Of a DNA stretch of 64,000 nucleotides, positions 7,838-17,590 are shown piece by piece (the stretch's first letter is position 1; the number at the start of each line of letters is the position of its first letter). Both the position numbers and the translations under genes were made by a program. The notes beneath the pieces are model-generated. The model was not told the origin of the DNA. It saw nothing but the letters and a program-made list of their open reading frames with translations, and ran no database searches. The DNA lies in contig NZ_JAGENB010000003.1 in assembly GCF_019991125.1 (NCBI RefSeq), positions 496,001-560,000 on the forward strand. Reading direction: 5' to 3'. The stretch is from Phyllobacterium calauticae. Its GTDB lineage: Bacteria > Pseudomonadota > Alphaproteobacteria > Rhizobiales > Rhizobiaceae.

Positions 7838-9702
7838 GCCACGTCTCTTGCGACAGTGTTGCGACGAATCTGCGTGATAATAAGGGCAAGCGCAGCCGGC
7901 GTCATGCCATCGATGCGCTGGGCTTCCGCAATCGAACGCGGCTGGCGCTGCTTCAGCTTCTGCTTCAACTCATTGGACAGGCCGGAAACCACCGAAAAAT
8001 CAATGCCCTGCGGTATGAGCAGCGCTTCTTCGCGTTCCATCGCGGCAACGTCGGCCTTCTGGCGTTCGAGATAAACCGCATACTGCGCTTCGATCTCCAA
8101 AGCCTCCGCCACACGACCGTTAATGTCAGCCAGTTCCGGCCAGATCAGCTGCAAACGCGCCAGGTCTATCTCAGGAAAGGCAAGCAATTCATAGGCCGAA
8201 CGGCGAACGCCATCCTGGTTGAGATGCAGATTTACGGCCGCTGCCGCATTCGGTGTGATGGTCAAGCGCTTTGCCAAATGACGCGCCGCATCCAATTGAT
8301 CCGTCCGTGCCCCGAAGCGATCCCGGCGATCCGAGCCCAATATTCCCAATCGGTCCGCCATCGGTGTCAGACGTTCGTCGGCATTGTCCGCCCGCAGGGA
8401 AAGCCGGAATTCCGCACGCGACGTGAACATGCGATAGGGTTCGCTCACGCCGCGCGATGTCAAATCATCGATCATCACCCCGATATAGGCTTCGGTACGA
8501 TGAATGATCACAGGCTCGCCACCGCCGGATAGCCGCGCCGCGTTCAGTCCCGCCAGCAAACCCTGTGCCGCCGCTTCCTCATATCCCGTTGTTCCATTGA
8601 TCTGCCCGGCGAGAAACAGGCCGCCGATGCGCCGCGCCTGCAGGCTTCGATCCAACTCGCGCGGATCAATGTAGTCATACTCAATGGCGTACCCCGGCTG
8701 CAGCATGGTCGCGCGCTCAAGACCAGGTATCGTCTTGAGAATTTCCAACTGCACATCCTCGGGCAGGGATGTTGATATCCCATTGGGATAGACCGTATGA
8801 TCATCCAAACCCTCGGGCTCCAGGAATATTTGATGGCCATCCCGATCGCCAAATTTGACGATCTTGTCTTCCACAGACGGACAATAGCGCGGGCCAATGC
8901 CTTCAATCGATCCGGAATACATCGCCGAGCGATGCAGATTCGCGCGGATAATGGCGTGCGATTCCGGCGTCGTGCGCGTGATCCCGCAGTCGATCTGCGG
9001 GTTGGTGATGACATCCGTCATCAGCGAAAACGGCAGCGGATCTTCATCAGCGGATTGAACGTCAAGCCCTGACCAATCGATCGTGCGGCCATCCAGCCGC
9101 GGCGGCGTGCCTGTCTTCAATCGGCCCAAAGCGAATGCATGTCTCGTCAGGGTATCCGACAAACCGAGGGCAGGGGCCTCGCCCATTCGGCCTGCTGGTA
9201 TCTTCTTTTCACCGATATGGATCAAGCCGCGAAGAAATGTTCCCGTCGTCAGGACAACAGCACCACAGGAGAAAACGCGGCCATCCATCAATTGGACGCC
9301 TGCAACCTTTCCGTCGTGAATGACCAGATCGTTGGCGCCACCTTCAACGACAGTCAGATTCTGCTGTTCTGCAATCGCCGCTTGCATCGCCAGCCTATAG
9401 AGCTTGCGGTCCGCCTGGGTGCGCGGGCCGCGCACAGCAGGGCCGTTGCGCCGGTTGAGAAGTCGGAACTGAATACCAGCGGCATCGGCAACGCGGCCCA
9501 TCAGACCATCGAGCGCATCGATCTCCCGGACCAAATGCCCCTTGCCAAGACCGCCGATGGCGGGATTGCAGGACATGACACCGATCGTATCCGCTTTGTG
9601 CGTCACAAGCGCCGTGCGTGCGCCATAGCGTGCTGAGGCCGCTGCGGCTTCACAGCCGGCGTGCCCACCACCAATGACGATGACGTCAAAATTGTCTTCC
9701 AC
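7834..9702 (-). CDS. mnmG: tRNA U34 carboxymethylaminomethyl enzyme MnmG
   Basis: A 622-residue FAD enzyme (GidA). With MnmE it installs cmnm5 on wobble uridine 34 of several tRNAs. The dinucleotide-binding [10 protein letters not shown] begins at residue 11, and the family signature [11 protein letters not shown] is present in the middle. The C-terminal helical domain carries [17 protein letters not shown], used to contact tRNA and MnmE. Length is normal. It is the first gene of a minus-strand run with rsmG (four-base overlap), parA and parB. Its promoter must lie in the 142-base gap to mnmE, which also holds two parS sites. Confidence 0.97.
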   Translation of the reverse strand: MEDNFDVIVIGGGHAGCEAAAASARYGARTALVTHKADTIGVMSCNPAIGGLGKGHLVREIDALDGLMGRVADAAGIQFRLLNRRNGPAVRGPRTQADRKLYRLAMQAAIAEQQNLTVVEGGANDLVIHDGKVAGVQLMDGRVFSCGAVVLTTGTFLRGLIHIGEKKIPAGRMGEAPALGLSDTLTRHAFALGRLKTGTPPRLDGRTIDWSGLDVQSADEDPLPFSLMTDVITNPQIDCGITRTTPESHAIIRANLHRSAMYSGSIEGIGPRYCPSVEDKIVKFGDRDGHQIFLEPEGLDDHTVYPNGISTSLPEDVQLEILKTIPGLERATMLQPGYAIEYDYIDPRELDRSLQARRIGGLFLAGQINGTTGYEEAAAQGLLAGLNAARLSGGGEPVIIHRTEAYIGVMIDDLTSRGVSEPYRMFTSRAEFRLSLRADNADERLTPMADRLGILGSDRRDRFGARTDQLDAARHLAKRLTITPNAAAAVNLHLNQDGVRRSAYELLAFPEIDLARLQLIWPELADINGRVAEALEIEAQYAVYLERQKADVAAMEREEALLIPQGIDFSVVSGLSNELKQKLKQRQPRSIAEAQRIDGMTPAALALIITQIRRNTVARDVA

Positions 9703-9782
9703 GAGCCAAACTTTCCGAGATTCGAATTCAGTGTCTTGATGAGCAAATCAACGCCCTGAGTCAAGTGTGAGTCAAAGAACAA

Positions 9783-9798
9783 TGTTTCACGTGAAACA
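9783..9798. other. parS: parS site 2 (perfect), mnmG-mnmE gap
   Basis: A second exact TGTTTCACGTGAAACA, in the intergenic region upstream of mnmG. ParB spreading from here could influence the mnmG-rsmG-parAB promoter. Confidence 0.95.
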
Positions 9799-9831
9799 AT
9801 TCCTACGCGCAGATCGCCGTTATAGTTTCAA

Positions 9832-9847
9832 TGTTTCACGTGAATCA
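9832..9847. other. parS: parS site 3 (one mismatch), end of mnmE
   Basis: TGTTTCACGTGAATCA differs from consensus at one outer position. It overlaps the last three bases (stop codon) of mnmE and is 49 bases from site 2. Confidence 0.85.
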
Positions 9848-11185
9848 TTTGCCTATACAGAACTGTGAGAATACCACATCGAGAATATCCTCGACATCCA
9901 CGTCTCCGGTAATCCGGCCCAATGCATGCGAGGCCCGGCGTAGATACTCAGCGCGAACTTCCAGCGGTGCGGCTACGTCCGCCACAGCGTGATTGATTTC
10001 CCGGCTCGTTTCCGTGAGTAATTCCATATGACGGCGGCGGGTGGGAAGCGGATCAGAGAGATTCCCAGCTGCAGATTCGGCCCTGGATTGCAAAGCCGCT
10101 ATCAGATCATTCAAGCCCTCACCCGAACGGATTGAAACTTTCAGATCATAGCTATCGGATGTCGTTCTCTCGACAACATCCAGTTTCGTTCCAATTCGCA
10201 GCGTATCGATCGCATCCAGTTCGACAAATGGCGCTGGAAGCGGGCTCGCCATATCCGTCAGCAATAGTACCAGATCCGCGGCGTGCGCGCGGTCAAGCGC
10301 CCGTTCAACGCCGATCTGTTCCACCTTACCCTCGGTTTCCCTGAGACCCGCCGTATCGGTGATAAGGACGGGCAAGCCCCCCAGATCAAGTTTGATTTCA
10401 ATCAGGTCGCGTGTCGTTCCCGGTTCGTCGGAGACAATCGCCACATCGGTTCCCGCCAGGGCATTCAGCAGGCTCGATTTGCCGGCGTTCGGCGCACCAA
10501 CAATCACCACACGGAAGCCGTCGCGCACGATTGCGCCACGTTTTCCCTCCGCTACGTGTTGTTCAATCTTTTCCGCAAGATCACGCATCGATATCCAGAC
10601 TTGATCCGATACGGAACCGGGTACGTCGGATTCGTCAGCAAAATCGAGTTCCGCTTCAATCAGAGCGCGCGCGCGGATCATCTCGGTGCGCCAGGATGAA
10701 TAGAGCTGAACTTGCGAACCCGATGCGATCTGCAGTGCCAGGCGGCGCTGACCATCGGTCTCAGCGGCGATCAGATCCGCGAGACCTTCAGCCACCGTCA
10801 GATCGAATTTTCCATTGGCAAAGGCGCGCCTTGTGAACTCACCGGGTTCGGCCAAGCGGCAATTGTCAAAGGTATAGAGAAGCGAAATCATTGCATCAAC
10901 AACCGCACGACCGCCGTGCAGGTGAAACTCGCCGCAATCTTCACCGGTAAAGCTATGGGGATTGGAGAAAAACAACACGAGTCCCCGATCAACGGGACTA
11001 CCAAGTGCATCGCGGAACGTACGTAGCTCAGCCCGCCGCGGCGACGGAAGGTTGCCACAAATTGTTTCGATAACGAATCGAGTCTTCGATCCAGACATGC
11101 GGATCACGGCGACACCAGACGGAAGCCGCCCACTGGACAGGGCAAAAATAGTCTCGCTGAAATTCTGGTTCTGTTTCATTTGCAT
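9845..11185 (-). CDS. mnmE: tRNA modification GTPase MnmE
   Basis: A 446-residue protein with the MnmE layout: an N-terminal folate-binding/dimerisation domain, a helical domain, an inserted G domain with P-loop GAPNAGKSS at 230-238 and switch II-like DTAGLRE, and the obligatory C-terminal FCIGK at 442-446, whose cysteine is needed for catalysis. It works with MnmG on wobble uridines. It has GGA six bases before the ATG; a second ATG two codons in is possible. It is transcribed toward mnmG and separated from it by a gap holding parS sites. It is divergent from the DUF255 gene across 68 bases. Confidence 0.96.
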   Translation of the reverse strand: MQMKQNQNFSETIFALSSGRLPSGVAVIRMSGSKTRFVIETICGNLPSPRRAELRTFRDALGSPVDRGLVLFFSNPHSFTGEDCGEFHLHGGRAVVDAMISLLYTFDNCRLAEPGEFTRRAFANGKFDLTVAEGLADLIAAETDGQRRLALQIASGSQVQLYSSWRTEMIRARALIEAELDFADESDVPGSVSDQVWISMRDLAEKIEQHVAEGKRGAIVRDGFRVVIVGAPNAGKSSLLNALAGTDVAIVSDEPGTTRDLIEIKLDLGGLPVLITDTAGLRETEGKVEQIGVERALDRAHAADLVLLLTDMASPLPAPFVELDAIDTLRIGTKLDVVERTTSDSYDLKVSIRSGEGLNDLIAALQSRAESAAGNLSDPLPTRRRHMELLTETSREINHAVADVAAPLEVRAEYLRRASHALGRITGDVDVEDILDVVFSQFCIGK

Positions 11186-11253
11186 TTATCCACGGCTACA
11201 CTGGATGTCTTGATAACCCTCAAGCCGGCATTCGGGAAGAGCGGAGTAATGCA

Positions 11254-13263
11254 ATGTATCAGCAAGCCAATCTGCTCGGGAACGAGTCCAGCCCGTATCT
11301 TCGTCAGCATGCCGGCAACCCGGTGCATTGGCGGCCATGGGGAAAGCTTGCGCTGGCTGAGGCACAGGAGACGGGCAAGCCCATTCTGTTGTCCGTTGGT
11401 TACGCTGCCTGTCACTGGTGCCATGTCATGGCGCACGAATGCTTTGAAGATGGCGACGTTGCTGACCTGATGAATGCCCACTACGTCAATATCAAGGTGG
11501 ACAGGGAAGAACGGCCGGATATCGATCAGATCTACATGGCAGCTCTTGGCGCGATGGGAGAGCAGGGGGGCTGGCCGCTGACGATGTTTCTCACACCGGA
11601 GGCAAAGCCGTTTTGGGGAGGAACCTATTTTCCCAAGAACTCACGCTATGGCCGGCCTGGTTTTGTCGACGTGTTGCAGTCTATCGACAGGGTATGGCGC
11701 GAAGACCGCGCGCGCGTCGTCCAGAACGTCGATGCCTTGACCAGCCACGTCAGCGCCCGTCTTGACGCCCAGGCGGGTCCGGCAGCGCTGGACAAACATA
11801 TCTTTGATCAGTTTTCCGCCAATATATCCGGCATGATCGACATGCAGAAAGGCGGCTTGACCGGCGCTCCCAAATTCCCGAATGCGCCTTTCATGGATAC
11901 ACTCTGGCTTTCATGGCTGCGCACCGGCAATGCCCAGCATCGGGATGCCTTTCTCAGGAGCCTGCAAATGATGCTGCAAGGCGGCATCTACGATCATCTT
12001 GGTGGCGGACTGTCCCGGTATTCCGTCGATGATCGCTGGCTTGTTCCGCACTTTGAAAAGATGCTTTACGACAATGCCCAGTTCATCCGTCACGCAACGT
12101 ATGCCTATGCCGAAACCAAAGATGAATTGTTCCGCCTGCGAATCGAAGAAACTGTCGGTTGGCTAGAGCGCGAAATGCTGGCGAACGGCCAGCGCTTTGC
12201 CTCGAGCTTGGATGCCGACAGCGAGGGTGAAGAGGGCCGGTTCTACGTTTGGTCTGCGGATGAAATTCCGGCGACGCCGGATTTCGATATCTTTCGCACC
12301 GTTTACGATGTCCGCCCAGAGGGAAACTGGGAAGGCAAAACCATTCTCAATCGCCTGACCTCGCCCGGCTCATCAGATGCGGACACCGAGGCACATTTGG
12401 CAAAGGCCAGGCAGATACTTTTCAACCGCCGCGAGAGCCGGGTGCACCCCCATCGGGACGACAAGTCGCTCACTGACTGGAACGGGCTGATGATCCGTGC
12501 GCTCGCGGAAGCGGCGCGGTTATTCCAGCGCAAGGATTGGCTGGATCTGGCATTGGGCGCTTATCGTTCCATATCCGAATCGATGGTTGATGGGCGTCTG
12601 CCGCATTCCGTTCTGGAACAGTCCCGCCTCTTTCCCGGCTTGTCATCGGATTATGCATCGATGATCAATGCCGCCATCTCCCTCAATGAAGCGACGCAGG
12701 ACAAAACGTTTCTCGACGACGCGGCTCTTTGGCTCCAGTCTCTTAACCGCTGGCATCTTACGGAAGATGGCAATCATGCCCTCAGCGCCATTGACAGCAC
12801 CGATGTCATCATCCGCGTGCGCGGTGATCAGGATGAGGCCATACCGAGTGCCACCGGGCAGATCATCGAAGCCATCTCGCGTCTGGCGACAGCAACATCG
12901 GACTACGCATTGCAACAGCGAGCCGACGAACTCGCTGAAAACGCGCTCGGCCGTGTGCTTGAACAGCGCTATGGCCAGGCCGGTGTTTTCAACAGCGCAA
13001 GCCTGCTGTTGGAACCGATGAAGCTTGTCCTGGTCACTCCGGACAAAGGCCATCCGCTCCTGCAGCTTGCAAACGATTATCCGGATCCGCGCCGTACCGA
13101 TATCTGGATGGAGTTTAGAGAAAACACCACAATCGAGCTGGTGCCCGGCAGCGGAGCAATCACCATAAAAAAACCCGCGGCCTATCTCTGCCGCGGGTTC
13201 GTGTGTCTGGCGCCTGTGGAAACGGCCGAGGCGCTGGCAGCGCTGCTCAAACCGCAATCCTAG
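11254..13263 (+). CDS. DUF255 thioredoxin-like protein (YyaL/SPATA20 family)
   Basis: A 669-residue protein of the YyaL/SSP411 family. Residues 1-160 form a thioredoxin-like DUF255 domain with CHWCHVM at 53-59, so both redox cysteines are present. The rest resembles an (alpha/alpha)6 barrel of the N-acylglucosamine 2-epimerase/glycosidase type, with conserved GGLSRYSVDDRWLVPHFEKM. The function is unknown in bacteria; the human relative SPATA20 is a putative redox protein. GGAG lies eight bases before the ATG. It is convergent with rho, five bases apart, and its last 100 bases encode the hairpin that ends rho transcription. The conserved C-terminal cysteine pair lies in that same stretch. Confidence 0.9.
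   Translation: MYQQANLLGNESSPYLRQHAGNPVHWRPWGKLALAEAQETGKPILLSVGYAACHWCHVMAHECFEDGDVADLMNAHYVNIKVDREERPDIDQIYMAALGAMGEQGGWPLTMFLTPEAKPFWGGTYFPKNSRYGRPGFVDVLQSIDRVWREDRARVVQNVDALTSHVSARLDAQAGPAALDKHIFDQFSANISGMIDMQKGGLTGAPKFPNAPFMDTLWLSWLRTGNAQHRDAFLRSLQMMLQGGIYDHLGGGLSRYSVDDRWLVPHFEKMLYDNAQFIRHATYAYAETKDELFRLRIEETVGWLEREMLANGQRFASSLDADSEGEEGRFYVWSADEIPATPDFDIFRTVYDVRPEGNWEGKTILNRLTSPGSSDADTEAHLAKARQILFNRRESRVHPHRDDKSLTDWNGLMIRALAEAARLFQRKDWLDLALGAYRSISESMVDGRLPHSVLEQSRLFPGLSSDYASMINAAISLNEATQDKTFLDDAALWLQSLNRWHLTEDGNHALSAIDSTDVIIRVRGDQDEAIPSATGQIIEAISRLATATSDYALQQRADELAENALGRVLEQRYGQAGVFNSASLLLEPMKLVLVTPDKGHPLLQLANDYPDPRRTDIWMEFRENTTIELVPGSGAITIKKPAAYLCRGFVCLAPVETAEALAALLKPQS
13165..13199 (-). 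terminator. rho terminator inside the opposing gene
   Basis: Read on the minus strand, AACCCGCGGC (13199-13190) and GCCGCGGGTT (13181-13172) form a perfect ten-base stem around an eight-base loop. A run of T follows (13173-13167). It is a textbook factor-independent terminator for rho, located wholly within the plus-strand DUF255 coding sequence, 70 bases beyond the rho stop. Confidence 0.88.
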
Positions 13264-13268
13264 GACTG

Positions 13269-14534
13269 TTACGTATTCATCGAATCGAAGAATTCGCCGT
13301 TCGTCTTGGTCTGCTTCAACTTGTCGATGAGGAACTCGATCGCATCCGTCGTGCCCATCGGGGCCAGAATACGGCGCAGGACAAAGATCTTCTGCAGATC
13401 CTGACGCGGTACGAGCAGGTCTTCCTTGCGCGTGCCGGATTTCAGAATATCCATGGACGGGAAAATGCGCTTGTCGGCAACCTTGCGGTCGAGCACGATT
13501 TCCGAATTGCCCGTACCCTTGAATTCTTCAAAGATCACTTCGTCCATGCGGCTGCCCGTATCGATAAGGGCCGTCGCAATGATCGTCAGCGATCCGCCTT
13601 CCTCGATGTTACGTGCCGCACCGAAGAAACGCTTGGGGCGCTGAAGCGCGTTGGCGTCGACACCACCGGTCAGAACCTTGCCGGATGATGGCACCACGGT
13701 GTTGTAGGCGCGGCCAAGGCGCGTAATGGAATCGAGCAGGATGACCACATCGCGGCCATGTTCAACCAGGCGCTTCGCCTTCTCGATGACCATTTCAGCC
13801 ACCTGAACGTGGCGGGACGCCGGCTCGTCGAATGTGGAGGAGACCACTTCGCCCTTCACGGAACGCTGCATATCCGTGACTTCTTCCGGACGTTCATCGA
13901 TCAGAAGAACGATCAGATAGCATTCGGGATGATTGGCGGTGATGGAATGGGCAATGTTCTGGAGGAGAACGGTTTTACCGGTACGGGGCGGAGCGACGAT
14001 GAGACCGCGCTGGCCTTTACCGAGGGGTGCCACCAGATCGATGACGCGGGCTGACAAATCCTTGGTGGTCGGATTTTCCAGCTCCATCTTGAAACGCTCA
14101 TTCGGGTAGAGCGGTGTCAGATTGTCGAAGTGGATCTTGTGGCGGATTTTTTCCGGGTCTTCGAAGTTGATGGTGTTGACCTTGAGAAGGGCGAAATAGC
14201 GCTCACCTTCCTTGGGCCCACGGATCGGACCTTCGACGGTATCACCGGTTTTCAGCGAAAACCGCCGGATCTGCGATGGGGAGATATAGATGTCGTCGGG
14301 GCCTGGGAGATAGTTTGCATTGGCAGAACGCATGAAGCCGAAGCCATCCTGCAATATCTCGACCACGCCTTCGCCGATAATTTCGACATCCTGGGAGGCC
14401 AGTTTCTTCAAGATCGCAAACATCAGTTCCTGTTTGCGCATGACACTGGCGTTTTCGACTTCCAGTGTTTCAGCAAACGCCAGAAGATCAACCGGCGTCT
14501 TGTTCTTGAGTTCTTGTAGTTTCATTTCCTGCAT
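13269..14534 (-). CDS. rho: Transcription termination factor Rho
   Basis: A 421-residue hexameric RNA helicase. It has an N-terminal Rho_N helical bundle (1-50), a cold-shock-like primary RNA-binding domain with DGFGFMRS, and a RecA-type ATPase with Walker A APPRTGKT at 181-188. Walker B is [16 protein letters not shown], followed by the Q- and R-loop segments. Length and residues are normal for alphaproteobacteria. There is no strong ribosome site before the ATG at 14534. The 197-base leader up to hemJ could host Rho autoregulation, which is known in other bacteria. Its own end is specified by an intrinsic hairpin in the neighbouring gene. Confidence 0.98.
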   Translation of the reverse strand: MQEMKLQELKNKTPVDLLAFAETLEVENASVMRKQELMFAILKKLASQDVEIIGEGVVEILQDGFGFMRSANANYLPGPDDIYISPSQIRRFSLKTGDTVEGPIRGPKEGERYFALLKVNTINFEDPEKIRHKIHFDNLTPLYPNERFKMELENPTTKDLSARVIDLVAPLGKGQRGLIVAPPRTGKTVLLQNIAHSITANHPECYLIVLLIDERPEEVTDMQRSVKGEVVSSTFDEPASRHVQVAEMVIEKAKRLVEHGRDVVILLDSITRLGRAYNTVVPSSGKVLTGGVDANALQRPKRFFGAARNIEEGGSLTIIATALIDTGSRMDEVIFEEFKGTGNSEIVLDRKVADKRIFPSMDILKSGTRKEDLLVPRQDLQKIFVLRRILAPMGTTDAIEFLIDKLKQTKTNGEFFDSMNT

Positions 14535-14731
14535 GTGTGCGGAACTCTTAATCTTATAGGTTTGAAATGGGGAAGGGAAATGACGATGCCGGAATGCAGT
14601 GCCATGTATGAATGGCTGAAGATCGCTATGGCGGTATTTCCAGAGAAGAGCCCCTATCTAGCCAATCATGACTGCAAGGGCAAGGGGTTTCATGAGTGGT
14701 ATTGATATCAGGCAGAAAATATAATGATGAG

Positions 14732-15271
14732 TCAAAATGGCTTTATGATGACCATGATCACGATAATGATCATCAGAACCGTCGGCACTTCATTCATCAT
14801 CCGCCAGAAACGGGCAGGCTTTGCGTTTCTATCCTCGGCGAACATGCGGACAGCCTTGGAAAAGTAGCCGTGAATGCCGGAAAGGATCAGGACGGCCAGG
14901 AATTTCACATGAAACCAGCCGTCCATATAGGCAACCGTTCGCCACGCAAGCCAAAGTCCGGCGGCCCATGTCACCATCATGGCCGGATTGATGATGGCCT
15001 TGAGCAACCGGCGCTCCATCACCTTGAACGTTTCCGATTGGACGGAGCCTTTTTCGGCGGCACAATGATAGATGAACAGGCGCGGCAGATAGAGCATCCC
15101 TGCCATCCAGGAGATGACGGCAATCACATGCAATGCCTTCACCCAGAGATAGGCGTTGTCGGGATAGAGATAAACCAGCGTCACAACAACCAATGCAAGA
15201 ACGATACCGGTCGCCTTTGCCATCGATGCTGTCTTGCTTGAATTTTGAACCGGCATCTCGTTGTTGCTCAT
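14732..15271 (-). CDS. hemJ: Protoporphyrinogen oxidase HemJ
   Basis: A 179-residue membrane protein of the UPF0093/HemJ family with four hydrophobic segments. The conserved WVKALHVIAVISWMAGMLYLPR holds the essential histidine near residue 49, and PAMMVTWAAGLWLA lies in the third segment. HemJ oxidises protoporphyrinogen IX to protoporphyrin IX in many alphaproteobacteria and cyanobacteria that lack HemG or HemY. It lies directly after hemE (24-base gap), fitting a haem operon. The second ATG (15271) is taken as the start because GGGAA is correctly spaced from it but abuts the first ATG (15277). Confidence 0.92.
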   Translation of the reverse strand: MSNNEMPVQNSSKTASMAKATGIVLALVVVTLVYLYPDNAYLWVKALHVIAVISWMAGMLYLPRLFIYHCAAEKGSVQSETFKVMERRLLKAIINPAMMVTWAAGLWLAWRTVAYMDGWFHVKFLAVLILSGIHGYFSKAVRMFAEDRNAKPARFWRMMNEVPTVLMIIIVIMVIIKPF

Positions 15272-15295
15272 AATCATTTCCCGGTATTCAACGTA

Positions 15296-16327
15296 TCAGT
15301 TCCTGGCTGTCGCCTGCCGCACGCGCGCAACCATCTGTTCCACATGGGAGACCGGAGCATCGGGGGTGATGCCATGGCCAAGATTGAAGACCAGCGGGCC
15401 GTGACCCAGCCCGTCAAGAATGGCATCGACGCCTTCATCCAGCGCTCGGCCGCCAGCAACAACACGCAAGGGATCAAGATTGCCCTGAATTGCCCCTCCA
15501 CCTTGAAGTGAAGACGCCAGCGACAGCGGCACCGTCCAGTCGAGGCCCAAGGCTGTCACCCCGGTGCGTTCGCGATAATTCACATAAAGCGCGCCAGCAC
15601 CTTTGGGAAAGCCGATGATCGGGACATCCGGGTGGGACGCACGCACCTTTTTGACGATCCTGGCCACGGGAGCGATACAGAACCGCTCGAAGCAGGCTTC
15701 GTCGAGAACACCAGACCAGGAATCAAAAATCTGCACCGCGTCAGCACCGGCATCGATCTGGCGGATCAGATACTCCGCTGAAACATCGGCGAGCTCGTCC
15801 AGCAGTTTCTGGAAGGCATCCGGATAGCGATAGGCGAAGAGGCGGGCCGGAGCCTGGTCCGGTGTTCCATGACCGGCTATCATATAGGTCGCCACGGTCC
15901 ATGGAGCGCCACAGAAGCCAAGCAGAGTGGTTTCCTGTGGCAGTTGATGTCGAAGCAGCCGAACAGTCTCGTAGACAGGCTCCAGGCGTTCCACAGCCCC
16001 ATTGGGTTCAAGCCAGAAAATGCCATCCGCATCAATCGGCGTCATCAAAGGGCCTCTGCCCTCTTCAAAGCGCAGATCACGGCCAAGCGCATGCGGCACG
16101 ACAAGAATATCGGAAAACAGGATTGCCGCATCAAATCCGAAACGGCGGATCGGCTGCAGCGTCACTTCGACGGCCAGATCCGGCGAATAGCAGAGATCCA
16201 GAAAACTTCCGGCGTTCTTCCTGACTTCCCGGTATTCGGGGAGGTAGCGTCCAGCTTGGCGCATCATCCAGATGGGAGGCGGAAAAACTGTCTCGCCTCT
16301 AAGGACTTTCATCACTTTGCGGACCAT
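15296..16327 (-). CDS. hemE: Uroporphyrinogen decarboxylase
   Basis: A 343-residue HemE, which converts uroporphyrinogen III to coproporphyrinogen III in haem synthesis. The N-terminal [17 protein letters not shown] is the family signature with the catalytic-pocket arginines, and [13 protein letters not shown] is the second conserved block. Length is typical. GGAGAGAG lies eight bases before the ATG. The gene is transcribed away from the putative replication origin, which occupies the region immediately upstream, as in Caulobacter and other alphaproteobacteria. The hemE promoter must therefore lie within or beside oriC. Confidence 0.97.
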   Translation of the reverse strand: MVRKVMKVLRGETVFPPPIWMMRQAGRYLPEYREVRKNAGSFLDLCYSPDLAVEVTLQPIRRFGFDAAILFSDILVVPHALGRDLRFEEGRGPLMTPIDADGIFWLEPNGAVERLEPVYETVRLLRHQLPQETTLLGFCGAPWTVATYMIAGHGTPDQAPARLFAYRYPDAFQKLLDELADVSAEYLIRQIDAGADAVQIFDSWSGVLDEACFERFCIAPVARIVKKVRASHPDVPIIGFPKGAGALYVNYRERTGVTALGLDWTVPLSLASSLQGGGAIQGNLDPLRVVAGGRALDEGVDAILDGLGHGPLVFNLGHGITPDAPVSHVEQMVARVRQATARN

Positions 16328-16546
16328 TCCGTCTCTCTCCAGCTTTGTCTTACAAAAAAGAAAATTGGATATTTTCTGATTTTCTGATTCTTAGAGTCTG
16401 TTTGTATCGGGAATTACCAGATTGCCAACTTTTTCCCACAGGCAACTGGAGTAATGCGAAACAGGGAAAACCATAAAGCAAAATTCAGGAAAAGCGGTAA
16501 TAAAGTAAAATACCGTTCATTATCAGTCTGTTGAATAACATCAATC

Positions 16547-16555
16547 TGTGGATAT
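16547..16555 (-). promoter_or_regulatory. DnaA box
   Basis: TGTGGATAT, read on the minus strand as ATATCCACA, has eight of nine positions of TTATCCACA. It is adjacent to an AT-rich tract. Confidence 0.7.
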
Positions 16556-16626
16556 CCATGTGGGAATACAGGGAACAACGGACGAAGAGTCGCAACAATC
16601 CCCAGATCGCAGCTATGCCCGGAAGA

Positions 16627-16657
16627 GTCATCCACAAGTGGGCTCGCTGTGGATGAC
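16627..16657. promoter_or_regulatory. Inverted pair of DnaA boxes
   Basis: GTCATCCACA (16627-16636) and TGTGGATGAC (16648-16657) are a perfect ten-base inverted repeat with an 11-base spacer. Each arm holds a DnaA-box-like TCATCCACA. A GAGTC methylation site overlaps the left arm. Confidence 0.75.
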
Positions 16658-16740
16658 TTGCCAATGATTCACATGGCTGCCATTGCTTGTTCAAAACCGG
16701 GAGAATTCTCCCCAGTCATCAACAGGGAGTCGAGTTTTCT

Positions 16741-17562
16741 GTGACAAAGCCAGTCAACTACTTCCATCTTCACATGATCTCTGATGCGACCGGAGAGACT
16801 CTCCTGGCGGCGGGTCGCGCAGCCGCGGCGCAATATGTGCATGCGCGCGCCATTGAACATGTCTATCCGCTCATTCGCACGGAAAAGCAGATCAAAAAGG
16901 TGCTTGAAGGTATCGATGCGGAACCTGGCATTGTCCTTTATACCATCGTGGACAAACGGCTGGCGGCAATGATCGATGAAAGCTGCGCGACGATTGGCGT
17001 TCCCTGCGTGTCGGTTCTTGAACCGGTCCTCAGCATATTCCAGTCCTATCTCGGTGCGCCGGCGGGACGGCGGGTTGGGGCGCAACACGTGCTCAATGCG
17101 GAATATTTTCGCCGCATCGATGCGCTGAATTTTACCATGGAGCATGATGACGGCCAGCTGCCGCTCGATATCGAAGAAGCCGATGTCATTCTGATCGGCA
17201 TTTCACGGACGTCGAAAACCCCGACAAGCATTTATCTCGCCAATCGCGGCATCAAGACCGCCAACGTACCCATCGTTCCCGGTGTGCCCATTGCCGATGT
17301 GATTATCAATGCGGAGCGGCCGCTGATTGTTGGCCTGATTGCCTCGGCAGAGCGGATCTCACAGGTGCGCCAGCATCGCATTCTCGGGGCGACCCCGGGC
17401 TTCGATACGGATCACTATCTTGACCGGGCCAACATTATTGAAGAGCTTTCCTATGCGCGGCAGATTTGCCATCGCTATAATTGGCCTATGATAGACGTTT
17501 CACGCCGTTCAATTGAAGAAACCGCGGCGGCGGTTCTCGCCCTGCGTTCCCAAGGGCGATAG
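16741..17562 (+). CDS. ppsR: PPDK/PEP synthase regulatory kinase/pyrophosphorylase
   Basis: A 273-residue protein of the DUF299/PSRP family. These proteins switch pyruvate phosphate dikinase or PEP synthase off by ADP-dependent threonine phosphorylation and on by phosphate-dependent dephosphorylation. The nucleotide motif [15 protein letters not shown] lies near residue 153, and the conserved N-terminal ISDATGETL is present. The start is taken as a GTG at 16741 ([11 protein letters not shown]), which matches the family N-terminus and has GGGAG upstream; an ATG at 16687 would extend into the origin region. It is the first gene to the right of oriC, in the invariant order with maf, aroE, coaE and dnaQ. 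Confidence 0.9.
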   Translation: MTKPVNYFHLHMISDATGETLLAAGRAAAAQYVHARAIEHVYPLIRTEKQIKKVLEGIDAEPGIVLYTIVDKRLAAMIDESCATIGVPCVSVLEPVLSIFQSYLGAPAGRRVGAQHVLNAEYFRRIDALNFTMEHDDGQLPLDIEEADVILIGISRTSKTPTSIYLANRGIKTANVPIVPGVPIADVIINAERPLIVGLIASAERISQVRQHRILGATPGFDTDHYLDRANIIEELSYARQICHRYNWPMIDVSRRSIEETAAAVLALRSQGR

Positions 17563-17590
17563 CCGCATTGTTAATCAGAGAAGAAGGCAA

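Larger units (their letters stand above)
16328..16740. other. oriC: Putative chromosomal replication origin (oriC)
   Basis: A 413-base non-coding, AT-rich region between divergent hemE and the PPSR gene, the place where alphaproteobacterial origins such as Caulobacter Cori lie. It holds three DnaA-box-like sites with one mismatch to TTATCCACA (16547-16555, 16628-16636, 16648-16656) and two weaker ones (16432-16440, 16559-16567). Six CcrM-type GANTC sites occur (16386, 16394, 16587, 16625, 16666, 16727) where one or two would be expected. AT-rich tracts at 16350-16393 and 16485-16545 could be the unwinding element. Neighbouring genes diverge from it, and parS sites lie on both sides. Confidence 0.88.

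Noticed and set aside
14702-14725. TTGATA and TATAAT as a plus-strand promoter
   Set aside because: The hexamers are only 12 bases apart and no gene starts rightward there.
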